NCBI GenBank assembly: GCA_035498715.1
Contig: DATJZV010000053.1
Coordinates: forward strand, 1 to 61,816
DNA: 61,816 bases
Direction: 5' to 3'
Origin: DASPSR01 sp035498715
GTDB lineage: Bacteria > Nitrospirota > UBA9217
Part shown: positions 53,330 through 61,816 of the stretch, piece by piece
Layout: each line of letters starts with the position of its first letter
How positions within the stretch are numbered: position 1 is the stretch's first letter
Program-made: the position numbers and the translations under genes
Notes under the pieces: generated by a model
What the model was told of the DNA's origin: nothing
Seen by the model: the letters and a program-made list of their open reading frames with translations, nothing else
The model's database searches: none

Positions 53330-54964
53330 ATGAGCTATCAGGTCCTGGCAAGAAAATGGCGGCCGCAGGTTTTTGAAGACGTGGTTGGTCAGGGACATAT
53401 CACGCGGACGCTCCAGAATGCGATTACTACCAGCAGACTTTCGCACGCCTTTCTGTTCTCCGGTCCCCGAGGCGTGGGCAAGACAACGACGGCGCGTATC
53501 CTCGCCAAAGCCCTGAACTGCGCAGAGGGCCCCACGCCGACGCCCTGTGGCAAATGCGATTCGTGCATCGAGACCACGGCGGGCACTTCGGTTGACGTCA
53601 TCGAGATTGACGGCGCGTCGAATCGCGGCATCGAGCATATCCGCGAGCTGCGCGAGGCTGTAAAGTATGCACCCGTGGGCGGCAAGTACAAGGTTTACGT
53701 GATCGATGAAGTTCATATGCTCACGAATGAAGCCTTTAATGCCCTGCTCAAGACCCTCGAAGAGCCACCACCGCACATAATTTTCATCTTCGCTACTACC
53801 GAGCCCCAGAAAATTCCTGCGACCATTCACTCCCGCTGCCAGCGCTACGGTTTCAAGCGTATCCCGCTGCAAGAGATCATCGATCGGCTACGAAAGATTG
53901 CTGACGCCGAAGGCATCAGGATAACCGACCAGGGACTCGCCATGATTGCACGGGCTGCCGAGGGCAGCATGCGCGACTCTCAGAGTCTCCTGGACCAGGC
54001 AGTGTCTTACAGTGGCATGGAGATCAAGGATGAAGACCTTCAGGTCACGCTCGGCTCCATTGCCCAGGAAGTTCTCCTGAGATTCACGGCAGGCCTCTTG
54101 TCCAGGGATCCTGCGGGGTTGCTCAAGTTGGTGGACTCGCTACTGGAACAAGGACAGGATATGCGTCAATTCCTGTCGGGCGTGGTGGAGCATTTGCGGA
54201 ACCTTCTTGTTGTCAAGATTTCGCCTGACCCCGGCAAGATCGTTGAGCTTCCTGCTACAGATATCGAGGCAATCAAACAGCAGGCGGCAGCGGCCGAGGC
54301 TGAACACCTTCTCCTGCTCTTTGATAGCCTGTCAAAGACGCTCGATGATATGCGGTGGTCGCTACATCAACGATTTACGTTCGAGGTAGGGCTTATCAAA
54401 GCCAGCAATCTTGCGCCGCTCAAGCCGCTTGCCGAGGTGCTTGCGCGCTTTACGATGCTCGAGGCGCGGCTCGCCTCCAGCCACGGAACAAACGCACACC
54501 GCGTCCACGGGGTTCATGAACCGTCCGCGGAATATTCATCGAAGACGCCGGCAGTATCGTCCACCCCCATGCCAGCGGAAGCTCCGAGCGGAGGGGATGA
54601 TGACGCTTGGAACAGGATCATGAACGCCCTGAAGTCAAAAAAACCGGGCCTAGCCTCGGCGCTTGCCCACAGCAAGCTTGTAGAAATGACGGATACGGAG
54701 CTCGTGATCAGTATCAAGGGCAGCAGTTTTCAGAAAGACCTCATCGAGAAGCGGGAAAGCCGGAGCATCATTGAAGACCTTGCTGCAGAGATCCTGGGCA
54801 AGAAGCTTAAGATCAAGATTCAGCTCCTTGCGGAAGCTGCAAAGCACGGTACCAAGCAAAAAATACTGAAAAAGCAGAAACCGGAGGAACAGGATCCTAT
54901 TGTGCAGGATGCACTTCGTATCTTCGGGGGCGAGGTCGTCGAGCCGGATCACCCGAACGAATGA
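53330..54964 (+). CDS. dnaX: DNA polymerase III subunits gamma/tau
   Basis: From ATG 53330 (GAGGG) the protein is 544 residues. The AAA+ clamp loader domain has GPRGVGKTTTARIL and a zinc motif beginning CGKCDSC, then a C-terminal tau-like extension. The clamp loader places the DnaN clamp on DNA. No obvious gamma frameshift signal was established; A-rich runs near 54855-54880 are not a classic heptamer in frame. Confidence 0.95.
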   Translation: MSYQVLARKWRPQVFEDVVGQGHITRTLQNAITTSRLSHAFLFSGPRGVGKTTTARILAKALNCAEGPTPTPCGKCDSCIETTAGTSVDVIEIDGASNRGIEHIRELREAVKYAPVGGKYKVYVIDEVHMLTNEAFNALLKTLEEPPPHIIFIFATTEPQKIPATIHSRCQRYGFKRIPLQEIIDRLRKIADAEGIRITDQGLAMIARAAEGSMRDSQSLLDQAVSYSGMEIKDEDLQVTLGSIAQEVLLRFTAGLLSRDPAGLLKLVDSLLEQGQDMRQFLSGVVEHLRNLLVVKISPDPGKIVELPATDIEAIKQQAAAAEAEHLLLLFDSLSKTLDDMRWSLHQRFTFEVGLIKASNLAPLKPLAEVLARFTMLEARLASSHGTNAHRVHGVHEPSAEYSSKTPAVSSTPMPAEAPSGGDDDAWNRIMNALKSKKPGLASALAHSKLVEMTDTELVISIKGSSFQKDLIEKRESRSIIEDLAAEILGKKLKIKIQLLAEAAKHGTKQKILKKQKPEEQDPIVQDALRIFGGEVVEPDHPNE

Positions 54965-55113
54965 GGAAGGCAAAGGACGGCAGACCTCGAGATCCATTTA
55001 ATTTTTTTATACTTCCATAATTCCAGCATTTTTAGTTGCAAAACCATAAAAATTCTTTTATTATATTATCCCTTTCATGTGTTGAATTTATTTCGTATTG
55101 TGTAAGGATTATC

Positions 55114-55434
55114 ATGTCCAAAAACATAATCGGCAATCTCATGAAACAGGCCCAACAGATGCAGGAGCGTGTGAAAAAGCTCCAGGAAGAGGCTGCGGGC
55201 AAAACTGTGGAAGCAGCCTCCGGTGGTGGCATGGTAACAGTGGTCGCCAACGGCAGGCAGGAAGTGCTTTCTATCAAGATAGACCCCTCTGTAGTTGATC
55301 CGAAGGATATCGAAATGCTGCAGGACCTGGTCACGGCCGCGGTGAACGAGGCTCTCCGGAAATCGCAGGACCTAATGAAGGAAGAGATGACCAAACTGAC
55401 TGCAGGCATGGGGCTTCCGCCGGGGTTGATTTGA
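55114..55434 (+). CDS. YbaB/EbfC nucleoid-associated protein
   Basis: The 106-residue protein from ATG 55114 has the helical MKQAQQMQERVKKLQEE start, GGGMVTVVANGRQEVLSIKI and a Met/Leu-rich C-terminus. YbaB-family dimers bind DNA. It sits in the standard dnaX-ybaB-recR order. Confidence 0.95.
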   Translation: MSKNIIGNLMKQAQQMQERVKKLQEEAAGKTVEAASGGGMVTVVANGRQEVLSIKIDPSVVDPKDIEMLQDLVTAAVNEALRKSQDLMKEEMTKLTAGMGLPPGLI

Positions 55435-55450
55435 GCGTTAACAAATAAAG

Positions 55451-56155
55451 ATGGAAGGTGACGGTCAGGACAGGACAGTGGCGGTGAAAGAACACGAGAC
55501 AACGCCTCAGGCATCCTTACACGCGAGGCGGCAGGGGAAGACAGGCATTCAGGCCGCCGATGTTTCCGGCAAGACACTCGGCAGGATGATCGAGGCCTTC
55601 ATGAAGCTGCCTGGCATCGGCAGGAAGAGTGCCGAGCGCCTTGCCTTCGCTGTGCTCGGGATGCCTCGAGAAGAGGCCGTTGGAATCGCGCAGGCCATCC
55701 TGGATCTCAAGAACAACAGCCGTTACTGCTCGGTCTGTAACAACATCACCGAAGACGAAGTTTGCAGCATCTGCCGCGACGTAACGCGGGACGGCTCACG
55801 CATTTGCGTGGTGGAAGAACCGAGCAACATACTCATCCTTGAGAAGACCGGTATCTTCCGTGGCCGCTATCACGCGCTTCTCGGTGCCATTGCGCCCCTT
55901 GACGGCATCGGCCCTGAGGACTTGAAGATAGACGGCCTGATGGAACGGCTCAGCGGGGGCGGGGTGAAAGAAGTAATCATCGCAACGAACCCTACGGTAA
56001 AGGGCGAGACTACGGCCCTGTACCTGTCGAAGTTGATCAAGCCCCTGAGCATAAGCGTCAGCCGTATTGCGTACGGTCTCCCCGTGGGCGGGGATATTGA
56101 GTACGCGGACGAGAACACGGTTCAGCGGGCGATTGAAGGCAGGCGGGAAATGTAG
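55451..56155 (+). CDS. recR: Recombination protein RecR
   Basis: A 234-residue protein with LPGIGRKSAERLAF (helix-hairpin-helix), the zinc finger CSVCNNITEDEVCSIC, a TOPRIM domain (CVVEEPSNI) and GETTALYLSKL. RecR normally has about 200 residues; here about 38 extra N-terminal residues with no family features precede it, so a later start is possible, although no downstream Met has a good ribosome binding site until residue 45. It mediates RecFOR recombinational repair. Confidence 0.95.
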   Translation: MEGDGQDRTVAVKEHETTPQASLHARRQGKTGIQAADVSGKTLGRMIEAFMKLPGIGRKSAERLAFAVLGMPREEAVGIAQAILDLKNNSRYCSVCNNITEDEVCSICRDVTRDGSRICVVEEPSNILILEKTGIFRGRYHALLGAIAPLDGIGPEDLKIDGLMERLSGGGVKEVIIATNPTVKGETTALYLSKLIKPLSISVSRIAYGLPVGGDIEYADENTVQRAIEGRREM

Positions 56156-56289
56156 GGACTGCAGATACGAAATTACAACGCCAGATAACAAGTAGGTTCC
56201 AAACACCAATAAATTTGCGGGCCGAAAATTTGATATTATCCAGGATTTGTGATCTGGAGCTTGGGATTTAATCTGGGGAGGAAATTATT

Positions 56290-56865
56290 ATGGCAGAAAT
56301 GATAGAGATCAGGTGGCATGGGAGAGGCGGTCAGGGGACCGTCACTGCAGCCAAGGTGCTCGCCGACGCATGTCTGAGCGGCGGCCGAAAAGTGCAGGCA
56401 TTCCCGGAATATGGACCCGAACGTGCGGGTGCCCCGCTCCGAGCCTATAACCGTATCAGCGAGAAAATGCTCCGGATGCACTGCCCCGTGCTGAACCCCG
56501 GTGTGGTCGCGGTTGTGGATGCATCACTCCTCGATGCTATCAACGTTGCCGAGGGCGCGAAGGATGATGCTGTGTTCATCATCAACACGAGCAAGGACCC
56601 GAAAGAGGTGCGAGCCAAGCTCAATGCAAGGCCGTCGCAGAAAGTATTTACAGTTGACGCCACGAAGATCGCGATCGAGACGATTGGCAGGCCCATGCCG
56701 AACTCGTCGATGCTCGGTGCGGTAAACAGGGCCACGGGCATCGTGGGAATGGATGTGCTGCTCGAGGACGTGAAGGGAAGCTTCGGGAAAAAGTTCGCAC
56801 AGAAGATTATTGACGGGAATCTCGCCGCAGTAAAGCGCGGATACGAGGAGGTAAAGCAGGGATGA
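56290..56865 (+). CDS. porG: Pyruvate:ferredoxin oxidoreductase gamma subunit
   Basis: A 191-residue protein with HGRGGQGTVTAAKVLADA and PEYGPERAGAPLRAYNRI, the gamma subunit of 2-oxoacid:acceptor oxidoreductases. It overlaps porD by 4 bases and starts a four-gene porGDAB operon. Four-subunit enzymes like this are typical of anaerobes. Confidence 0.93.
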   Translation: MAEMIEIRWHGRGGQGTVTAAKVLADACLSGGRKVQAFPEYGPERAGAPLRAYNRISEKMLRMHCPVLNPGVVAVVDASLLDAINVAEGAKDDAVFIINTSKDPKEVRAKLNARPSQKVFTVDATKIAIETIGRPMPNSSMLGAVNRATGIVGMDVLLEDVKGSFGKKFAQKIIDGNLAAVKRGYEEVKQG

Positions 56866-57155
56866 AAAAAAAGAACTGGAAAGAGTTGCCTCATGCCGGC
56901 ACAGTCCTGGAAGCCGGTAATGCGAACACCTATGAAACCGGCTCGTGGCGCTCGTTCAAGCCGCGCTGGATCGAGGAGAACTGCATTCAGTGCCTGTTCT
57001 GCTGGATCTACTGCCCGGACACGGCGGTCACGGTGAAAGATGAGAAAATGATCGGCTTCGACTACGACCACTGCAAGGGCTGCGGCGTCTGCGCCATGGA
57101 GTGTCCCGGCAAGAAGGGCAACAAGGCCATAGTCATGGAAGAGGAGGGAAAATAA
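56862..57155 (+). CDS. porD: Pyruvate:ferredoxin oxidoreductase delta (ferredoxin) subunit
   Basis: A 97-residue protein with two [4Fe-4S] motifs, CIQCLFCWIYCP and CKGCGVCAMECP. It carries electrons from the TPP centre to ferredoxin. porA starts two bases after it. Confidence 0.93.
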   Translation: MKKKNWKELPHAGTVLEAGNANTYETGSWRSFKPRWIEENCIQCLFCWIYCPDTAVTVKDEKMIGFDYDHCKGCGVCAMECPGKKGNKAIVMEEEGK

Positions 57156-57156
57156 C

Positions 57157-58347
57157 ATGGGCGCAACGACGACAAAGACAGTGGCGGTCACTGGCAATCA
57201 GGCAGTTGCCGAAGCGCTTCGCCAATTAAATCCCGATGTGATGCCGGCGTATCCTATTACACCGTCAACGGGAATCATGGAATCGTTTACCACGTTCGTT
57301 TCAAACGGTAAGGTGGATACCGAGACGATCCTCGTGGAAAGCGAACACAGCGCCATGAGCGCCGCTATCGGCGCTGCGGCCGCAGGCGGCCGCGTTGCAA
57401 CGGCCACGAGCGCGCAGGGTCTCGCGCTTATGTGGGAGATGCTTCACATCGCTTCGGGCTACCGCCTGCCGATCCTTATGGCTCTCGTGAATCGCGCGTT
57501 GTCAGCACCGCTTAATATCCACGGCGACCACTCAGACGGCATGGGCATGCGCGACTGCGGTTGGATACAGCTTTTTTCCGAGAACGCCCAGGAGGCCTAT
57601 GACAACACCATCATGGCGTACCGCATTGCCGAGCACAAGGACGTACGGTTGCCGATCGCGGTCAACATGGACGGTTTTATCATCAGTCACTCAATCGAGA
57701 GCATGCAGTTCATGACCGATGAGGACGTGAAGAAGTTCGTGGGCGAGTATATAGCAATTGATCCGCTCCTCGACATCGACAACCCGAAGAGCATCGGAGC
57801 ACTGGTGTTGCCGGATTATTACATGGAACATAAGCGCGCCCAGCATGAAGCGATGCTCAATGTGAAGAATGTCGTGAAGGATGTGTCCGCAGAATTCGCC
57901 AAAGTCACGGGCCGTAAATATGAATTATTTGAAAGCTACCGCCTTGAGGATGCCGAGGTAGTCATCGTGGCATTGAACTCGGCAGCAGGCACCGTCAAGG
58001 ACGAGGTGGACAGTTACAGGGAGAAAGGCGTCAAAGCCGGCCTACTCAAGCCACGGATGTTCAGGCCCTTCCCATACGAGGAAGTCGGTGCCGCGATCAA
58101 GTCCGCAAAGGCCGTCTGCGTTATGGACCGCGCGGACTCCTACGGCGGCTATGGTCCGCTCTTCATGGAGATCGCATCAGCCGTATATCCTTATCGTCAG
58201 GGACCGGTGCTGTTCAATAAGATTTACGGTCTCGGCGGCAGGGACCTGATGCCGCTCGATGTGGATCAGGTGATAGACGAGACGATCGAGGTCGCGAAGA
58301 CCGGCAAGGTAAAGATGGTAAAAGAGTACATTACTGTTAGAAATTAA
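57157..58347 (+). CDS. porA: Pyruvate:ferredoxin oxidoreductase alpha subunit
   Basis: A 396-residue subunit beginning with the PAYPITPSTGIMES motif common to the alpha chains, with ALVNRALSAPLNIHGDHSDG later. It binds the substrate side of the TPP site together with the beta subunit. Confidence 0.93.
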   Translation: MGATTTKTVAVTGNQAVAEALRQLNPDVMPAYPITPSTGIMESFTTFVSNGKVDTETILVESEHSAMSAAIGAAAAGGRVATATSAQGLALMWEMLHIASGYRLPILMALVNRALSAPLNIHGDHSDGMGMRDCGWIQLFSENAQEAYDNTIMAYRIAEHKDVRLPIAVNMDGFIISHSIESMQFMTDEDVKKFVGEYIAIDPLLDIDNPKSIGALVLPDYYMEHKRAQHEAMLNVKNVVKDVSAEFAKVTGRKYELFESYRLEDAEVVIVALNSAAGTVKDEVDSYREKGVKAGLLKPRMFRPFPYEEVGAAIKSAKAVCVMDRADSYGGYGPLFMEIASAVYPYRQGPVLFNKIYGLGGRDLMPLDVDQVIDETIEVAKTGKVKMVKEYITVRN

Positions 58348-58463
58348 ATACGAAATCCTAAATTCGGAATAATATCGAATCACCAATTTAATAATACGAA
58401 GATTTGGTGCTGGTTTCGGATTTTGATATTAGCGTTTAGGATTTTTCTCCAAAGGAGAGTACC

Positions 58464-59417
58464 ATGAGCAAGACAGAGGAAAAACCCCTGACCCTGAAAT
58501 CACTCTCGCACAAGCAGGATCTGCTTACAGGCGGGCACCGTATGTGTTCCGGCTGCGGTGCGCCAACGATCGTGCGCCAGGTGCTTCTGGCTATCGACGA
58601 GCCGGTCATCCTGTCGAACGCCACGGGCTGCCTGGAAGTGTCGACGTGTCTGTTCCCTTACACGGCCTGGCGGGTGCCCTGGATGCACAGCGCCTTTGAA
58701 AATGCTGCGGCTACGGCTTCGGGGATCGAGACCATGTACCGGGTGCTCCGGAAAAAGGGCAAGATCAAGAAGGACATAAAGTTCATCGCGTTCGGAGGCG
58801 ATGGCGGCACCTATGACATCGGTTTCCAGGCCCTCTCCGGCGCCATGGAACGTGGGCACCAGCTCCTCTATATCTGCTATGACAACGGCGCGTACATGAA
58901 CACTGGCATCCAGCGCTCGAGCGCCACGCCCTTTGGTGCGGACACGACGACCTGTCCTGTAGGCTCCAAGGTTCCGGGCAAGCTCCAGCGTCGTAAAGAC
59001 CTCACGCGCATTATGGCAGCGCATAATATCCCGTATGCCGCCCAGGCGTCACCCCATAACTGGAAGGACCTCATGACCAAGGTACGCAAGGCTCTGGCCA
59101 CCAACGGCCCGGCATATATGGGGATTGTCTCCCCGTGCAACCGCGGCTGGCGGAGCCAAACGAACGACTCGATCCTGCTCTCGAGACTTGCCGTCGACAC
59201 CTGTTTCTGGCCACTCTATGAAGTGGAAAATGGGAAGTGGACCATCAACTACGATCCCAAGGACAAGAAGAAACCCATCACAGAATGGCTCAAGCCCCAA
59301 GGCAGGTTCAAGCATCTGTTCGCTCCGGGCAACGAATGGATGCTCGAGCATTCTCAAAAGCGAGTGGACGAAGACTGGGAGAGCCTTAAGAAACTTCAGG
59401 AGATGTCAAAAAGCTGA
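58464..59417 (+). CDS. porB: Pyruvate:ferredoxin oxidoreductase beta subunit (TPP binding)
   Basis: A 317-residue subunit with CSGCGAP near the start, and the TPP motif GGDGGTYDIGFQALSG...YDNGAYMNTG. It completes PorGDAB, which reversibly converts pyruvate and CoA to acetyl-CoA, CO2 and reduced ferredoxin. Confidence 0.93.
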   Translation: MSKTEEKPLTLKSLSHKQDLLTGGHRMCSGCGAPTIVRQVLLAIDEPVILSNATGCLEVSTCLFPYTAWRVPWMHSAFENAAATASGIETMYRVLRKKGKIKKDIKFIAFGGDGGTYDIGFQALSGAMERGHQLLYICYDNGAYMNTGIQRSSATPFGADTTTCPVGSKVPGKLQRRKDLTRIMAAHNIPYAAQASPHNWKDLMTKVRKALATNGPAYMGIVSPCNRGWRSQTNDSILLSRLAVDTCFWPLYEVENGKWTINYDPKDKKKPITEWLKPQGRFKHLFAPGNEWMLEHSQKRVDEDWESLKKLQEMSKS

Positions 59418-59453
59418 TACGGATCTTCAATATCGCATAAGAACAGAGAAACC

Positions 59454-59485
59454 ATAGCCGGGTAGCTAATACCCGGCTATTTTTC
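59454..59485 (+). terminator. Intrinsic terminator after porB
   Basis: A perfect 11-base stem (59454-59464 with 59470-59480), loop GCTAA and T-run to 59485. It ends the porGDAB operon. Confidence 0.9.
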
Positions 59486-59602
59486 TTACAGCAGCGGCGT
59501 TTAAAAAAACGCTTGAAATCTAGATGTCAGTATGGTTTAATAGCGGCGTCCGCTTATTTTTACAGGCGGAGCGGCACTAACGCTGAACAAGGAGATGCGC
59601 AC

Positions 59603-60097
59603 ATGCTGGGTTCCGATTTGGTGATGTATGAGGAAGAGTTTAAGCAAATTGACGCAGAACTCCAGCGTCTCCTTGCTCAGGCAAACGCGAAGGTCGTGTT
59701 CCTCGTAGACAAGAACGGTCAGCTGATCGCTGCGACCGGCGAGACGGAAAACCTCGACACTACGTCGCTCGCATCGCTTACCGCGGGGAATATAGCCGCG
59801 ACAGGCGGCATGGCCAAACTCCTGGGGGAGAAAGAATTTTCCATACTATTTCACGAAGGGCAGCGGGACAACATTCATATCTCTATCATTGGCCAGCGGG
59901 TGATCCTGGTCGTGATCTTCGATCAGCGGTCATCGCTCGGGCTTGTCCGACTCCGTGTGAAGAAGAGCGCGGAAGTGCTCGGTAGCATATTCAATAACCT
60001 CCTTCAAAAAGTGGAAACGGAAAAGGTTACGGGCAAAGGTGTCGAATCTCCCTTTGCAGAGATAACAGACGAAGATATTGATAAACTCTTCGGTTAG
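59603..60097 (+). CDS. mglB: Roadblock/LC7 domain protein, MglB-like
   Basis: The 164-residue protein starts at ATG 59603 after AAGGAG. The roadblock/LC7 fold has VVFLVDKNGQLIAATGE and GGMAKLLGEKEFSILFHEG. MglB-type proteins are GTPase-activating partners of MglA, whose gene follows 50 bases on. Confidence 0.9.
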   Translation: MLGSDLVMYEEEFKQIDAELQRLLAQANAKVVFLVDKNGQLIAATGETENLDTTSLASLTAGNIAATGGMAKLLGEKEFSILFHEGQRDNIHISIIGQRVILVVIFDQRSSLGLVRLRVKKSAEVLGSIFNNLLQKVETEKVTGKGVESPFAEITDEDIDKLFG

Positions 60098-60147
60098 CCC
60101 AACCTCGATCATTCCCGGAATGCACTAAGGAGAGGAAATACCGTCCC

Positions 60148-60741
60148 ATGTCCTTTATCAATTATTCGTCGAGAGAGATCAACTGCAAAATTGTCTTCTA
60201 TGGACCAGGGCTCTGCGGGAAGACGACAAACCTGCAGTACATATACAAAAAGACCAATCCTGATAGTAAAGGTAAGATGATATCTCTGGCAACGGAGACC
60301 GAGAGAACGCTGTTTTTCGATTTCCTTCCCCTCGCCCTGGGTGAGATTCGCGGCTTTAAGACACGGTTCCATCTTTACACCGTCCCCGGCCAAGTATTCT
60401 ATGATGCGAGCCGCAAGCTCATCCTGAAGGGCGTGGACGGCGTCGTGTTCGTTGCTGATTCGCAAATTGAGCGCATGGAGGCGAACATCGAGAGCATCGA
60501 GAATCTCCGCATCAACCTGGCGGAACAGGAATATGATCTGGATAAAATCCCTTTCGTCATTCAGTACAATAAGCGGGATTTGCCGAACATCGTGCCGCTG
60601 GAAGAGATGAAAAAAGCATTGAACCCCACGAGTGTTCCTGATTTTGAGGCAGTTGCCATGGAGGGCGCAGGAGTGTTCGACACACTCAAGGCTATCGCCA
60701 AGCTGGTGATCATGGAACTGAAGAGGGGACAGGGAGGTTAG
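60148..60741 (+). CDS. mglA: Ras-like GTPase MglA
   Basis: A 197-residue small GTPase with P-loop GPGLCGKTTNLQYIY, TVPGQVFYDAS (switch II without the usual Gln next to the Gly) and NKRDLP for guanine recognition. In motile bacteria MglA sets polarity of motility machinery; MglB upstream would switch it off. Functional targets are not in the window. Confidence 0.93.
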   Translation: MSFINYSSREINCKIVFYGPGLCGKTTNLQYIYKKTNPDSKGKMISLATETERTLFFDFLPLALGEIRGFKTRFHLYTVPGQVFYDASRKLILKGVDGVVFVADSQIERMEANIESIENLRINLAEQEYDLDKIPFVIQYNKRDLPNIVPLEEMKKALNPTSVPDFEAVAMEGAGVFDTLKAIAKLVIMELKRGQGG

Positions 60742-60795
60742 AAAAGCAGGGTCCACAGTGGCAGGGGTCCTCGGGTAAAGATAAAAAATATCTGA

Positions 60796-60824
60796 TTGAC
60801 AGAATAGGCTGTATATGGTATTTA
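60796..60824 (+). promoter_or_regulatory. Sigma-70-type promoter for tRNA-Asn
   Basis: TTGACA (60796-60801), 17-base spacer and TATTTA (60819-60824). It lies about 45 bases before the tRNA. Confidence 0.65.
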
Positions 60825-60867
60825 TACCAGCCTGCAATAAAGAATCGCTGAACTAATATCGAGTGAT

Positions 60868-60943
<76 letters not shown>

Positions 60944-60954
60944 GAGCCAAAAAA

Positions 60955-60985
60955 GGGCCAATTTCTCAGGAAATTGGCCCTTTTT
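60955..60985 (+). terminator. Intrinsic terminator after tRNA-Asn
   Basis: An 11-base perfect stem (60955-60965 with 60970-60980), TCAG loop, then TTTTT. Confidence 0.92.
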
Positions 60986-60986
60986 A

Positions 60987-61520
60987 CATTTATTCTTCGA
61001 TTATTGTCTTATGGTCTGTTGATTGGTTATTGTGCCGCATGCCGAGATCGATGAGTATATGTTTCATACAGTAATACGCATTATTTGTGTTAGTTTCAGA
61101 ATGTAATCCTGATTTTTTTACACCATAATAAAAACACACCTACATCCTATGCTCCTCCTGTCAAGGGTCGATTTTATAAAATCGTAAGCTGTCCATTTCT
61201 TTCAAATTTGAGTAGACTTTGTTTTGAGTACGAACCTCCACTATACATCCTTCGTGGATGTTCCTGGTTTTGCTCGACGAGTCTCTCTTACACGAAGCGA
61301 ACTTGACCTCTGAGAGTTATTGATTATCCGGCGTGCAGCGGCCGCCGAGCATCCCTTATCCAGAATATCAAGTTTAGTAAGAGGCCCTGAACTGTAGGTG
61401 ACGAGGTCATTTGCCTCAACCTTCCTGACCGGGCTCTCTTCGTCGAAAGCGATTTATATCGGACCTCCGCTCAAAAAACGATTGCGCAGGAAGCCCGCAT
61501 TTGAGTTCTTTTTGGCTGGC
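60987..61520. other. Intergenic flank of the IS110-type element
   Basis: About 530 bases without a supported gene. The right part lies 3' of the transposase fragment and probably includes element-end sequence; an end or bridge-RNA boundary could not be fixed. Open frames here look like shadows of the transposase strand. Confidence 0.4.
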
Positions 61521-61816
61521 CTATACCTCCGCATCCCCCATATTGAGACAGGCCGGGTCAAACATCTCTTTCTTCTTCATCAGTGTCCAGGCAATGATCA
61601 AGAGTTTTGCCGCGAGCTTCACCCGCATCTTGGTGCCGATCCCTTGCTCTTGCCGCCGGCCATGGAGCTTTCTGCCAAAATACATGATGAAATAATGGTT
61701 GGTGTTGGACGCGACCAGTGCCGCCTGATATAGAGCAAATCGGAGATCCACCTTGCCTCTCTTGGAGATAACCGGTACGACGTTTGATGCTGTTTTGCCA
61801 CTTCGAGCAGCAGACA
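61521..61816 (-). mobile_element. IS110-family transposase, C-terminal part, truncated by window edge
   Basis: On the minus strand the frame enters from the right edge and reads GKTASNVVPVISKRGKVDLR then FALYQAALVASN, the conserved C-terminal pattern of IS110/IS116/IS902 DEDD transposases, with a stop at 61521. The start lies outside the window, so intactness is unknown. Confidence 0.8.

Noticed and set aside
54855..54885. Programmed frameshift for gamma in dnaX
   Set aside because: A-runs are present but not in the canonical slippery arrangement.

Overview
The window is a bacterial chromosome segment that includes the replication-origin neighbourhood. The markers are the end of a probable rsmG, parA-parB with two parS palindromes, and the block rpmH-rnpA-yidD-yidC facing away from dnaA-dnaN-gyrB-gyrA. 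Genes left of dnaA (about 32.3-40.9 kb) mostly run leftward and genes right of it run rightward, as expected around an origin. The organism looks Gram-negative and anaerobic: it has RlpA, PagL-like and BamD-like outer-membrane proteins, sigma-54 signalling, PorGDAB pyruvate:ferredoxin oxidoreductase, MglA/MglB, bactofilin and DsrE/TusA sulfur-carrier proteins. I infer a Nitrospirota- or Desulfobacterota-like lineage. The sequence alone does not prove this.

Layout. 0-4 kb: rsmG tail, a Clp1/Nol9-like P-loop kinase between two parS sites, parA, parB, bactofilin. 4.2-12.8 kb: single-chain PurL, a decayed gene, RlpA, rhodanese, a double-ACT/metallo-beta-lactamase protein and a soluble substrate-binding-like protein. 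13-16.4 kb: a PAS-GAF-PAS histidine kinase and a sigma-54 response regulator. 16.4-27.1 kb: a corrinoid/C1 methyl-transfer cluster with a CobW-like GTPase, MetF, two MtaA-type methyltransferases, MtrH, a corrinoid protein, a QueG-like Fe-S protein, a RACE-type corrinoid activase and small accessory genes. 27.1-27.8 kb: a transposon-derived structured-RNA remnant. 27.8-32.1 kb: HdrE-like and HdrD-like genes followed by cysteate synthase and a fused sulfopyruvate decarboxylase. 32.3-41.3 kb: housekeeping and origin genes. 41.3-51.1 kb: dnaA, dnaN, gyrB, gyrA, a TPR lipoprotein and serS. 51.2-53.2 kb: four serine tRNAs, tRNA-Arg(ACG) beside tadA, and SRP RNA. 53.3-60.9 kb: dnaX, ybaB, recR, porGDAB, mglB-mglA and tRNA-Asn. 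The right edge cuts an IS110-type transposase.

The most interesting part is 16.4-32.1 kb. It carries two diagnostic steps of the Methanosarcina-type route to coenzyme M (cysteate synthase and sulfopyruvate decarboxylase). They are co-directional with an HdrDE-like membrane heterodisulfide reductase and lie a few kilobases from two proteins with the zinc ligands of methylcobamide:CoM methyltransferases. An MtrH, a corrinoid carrier, a corrinoid activase and MetF complete a plausible chain linking methyl-CoM or another methyl donor, methyl-corrinoid, methyl-tetrahydrofolate and methylene-tetrahydrofolate. No methyl-CoM reductase and no recognised methylamine or methanol methyltransferase is present. 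My working hypothesis is a bacterial, CoM-using methyl-transfer system with quinone-linked disulfide chemistry. The individual families are well supported. Their combination into one pathway is inference.
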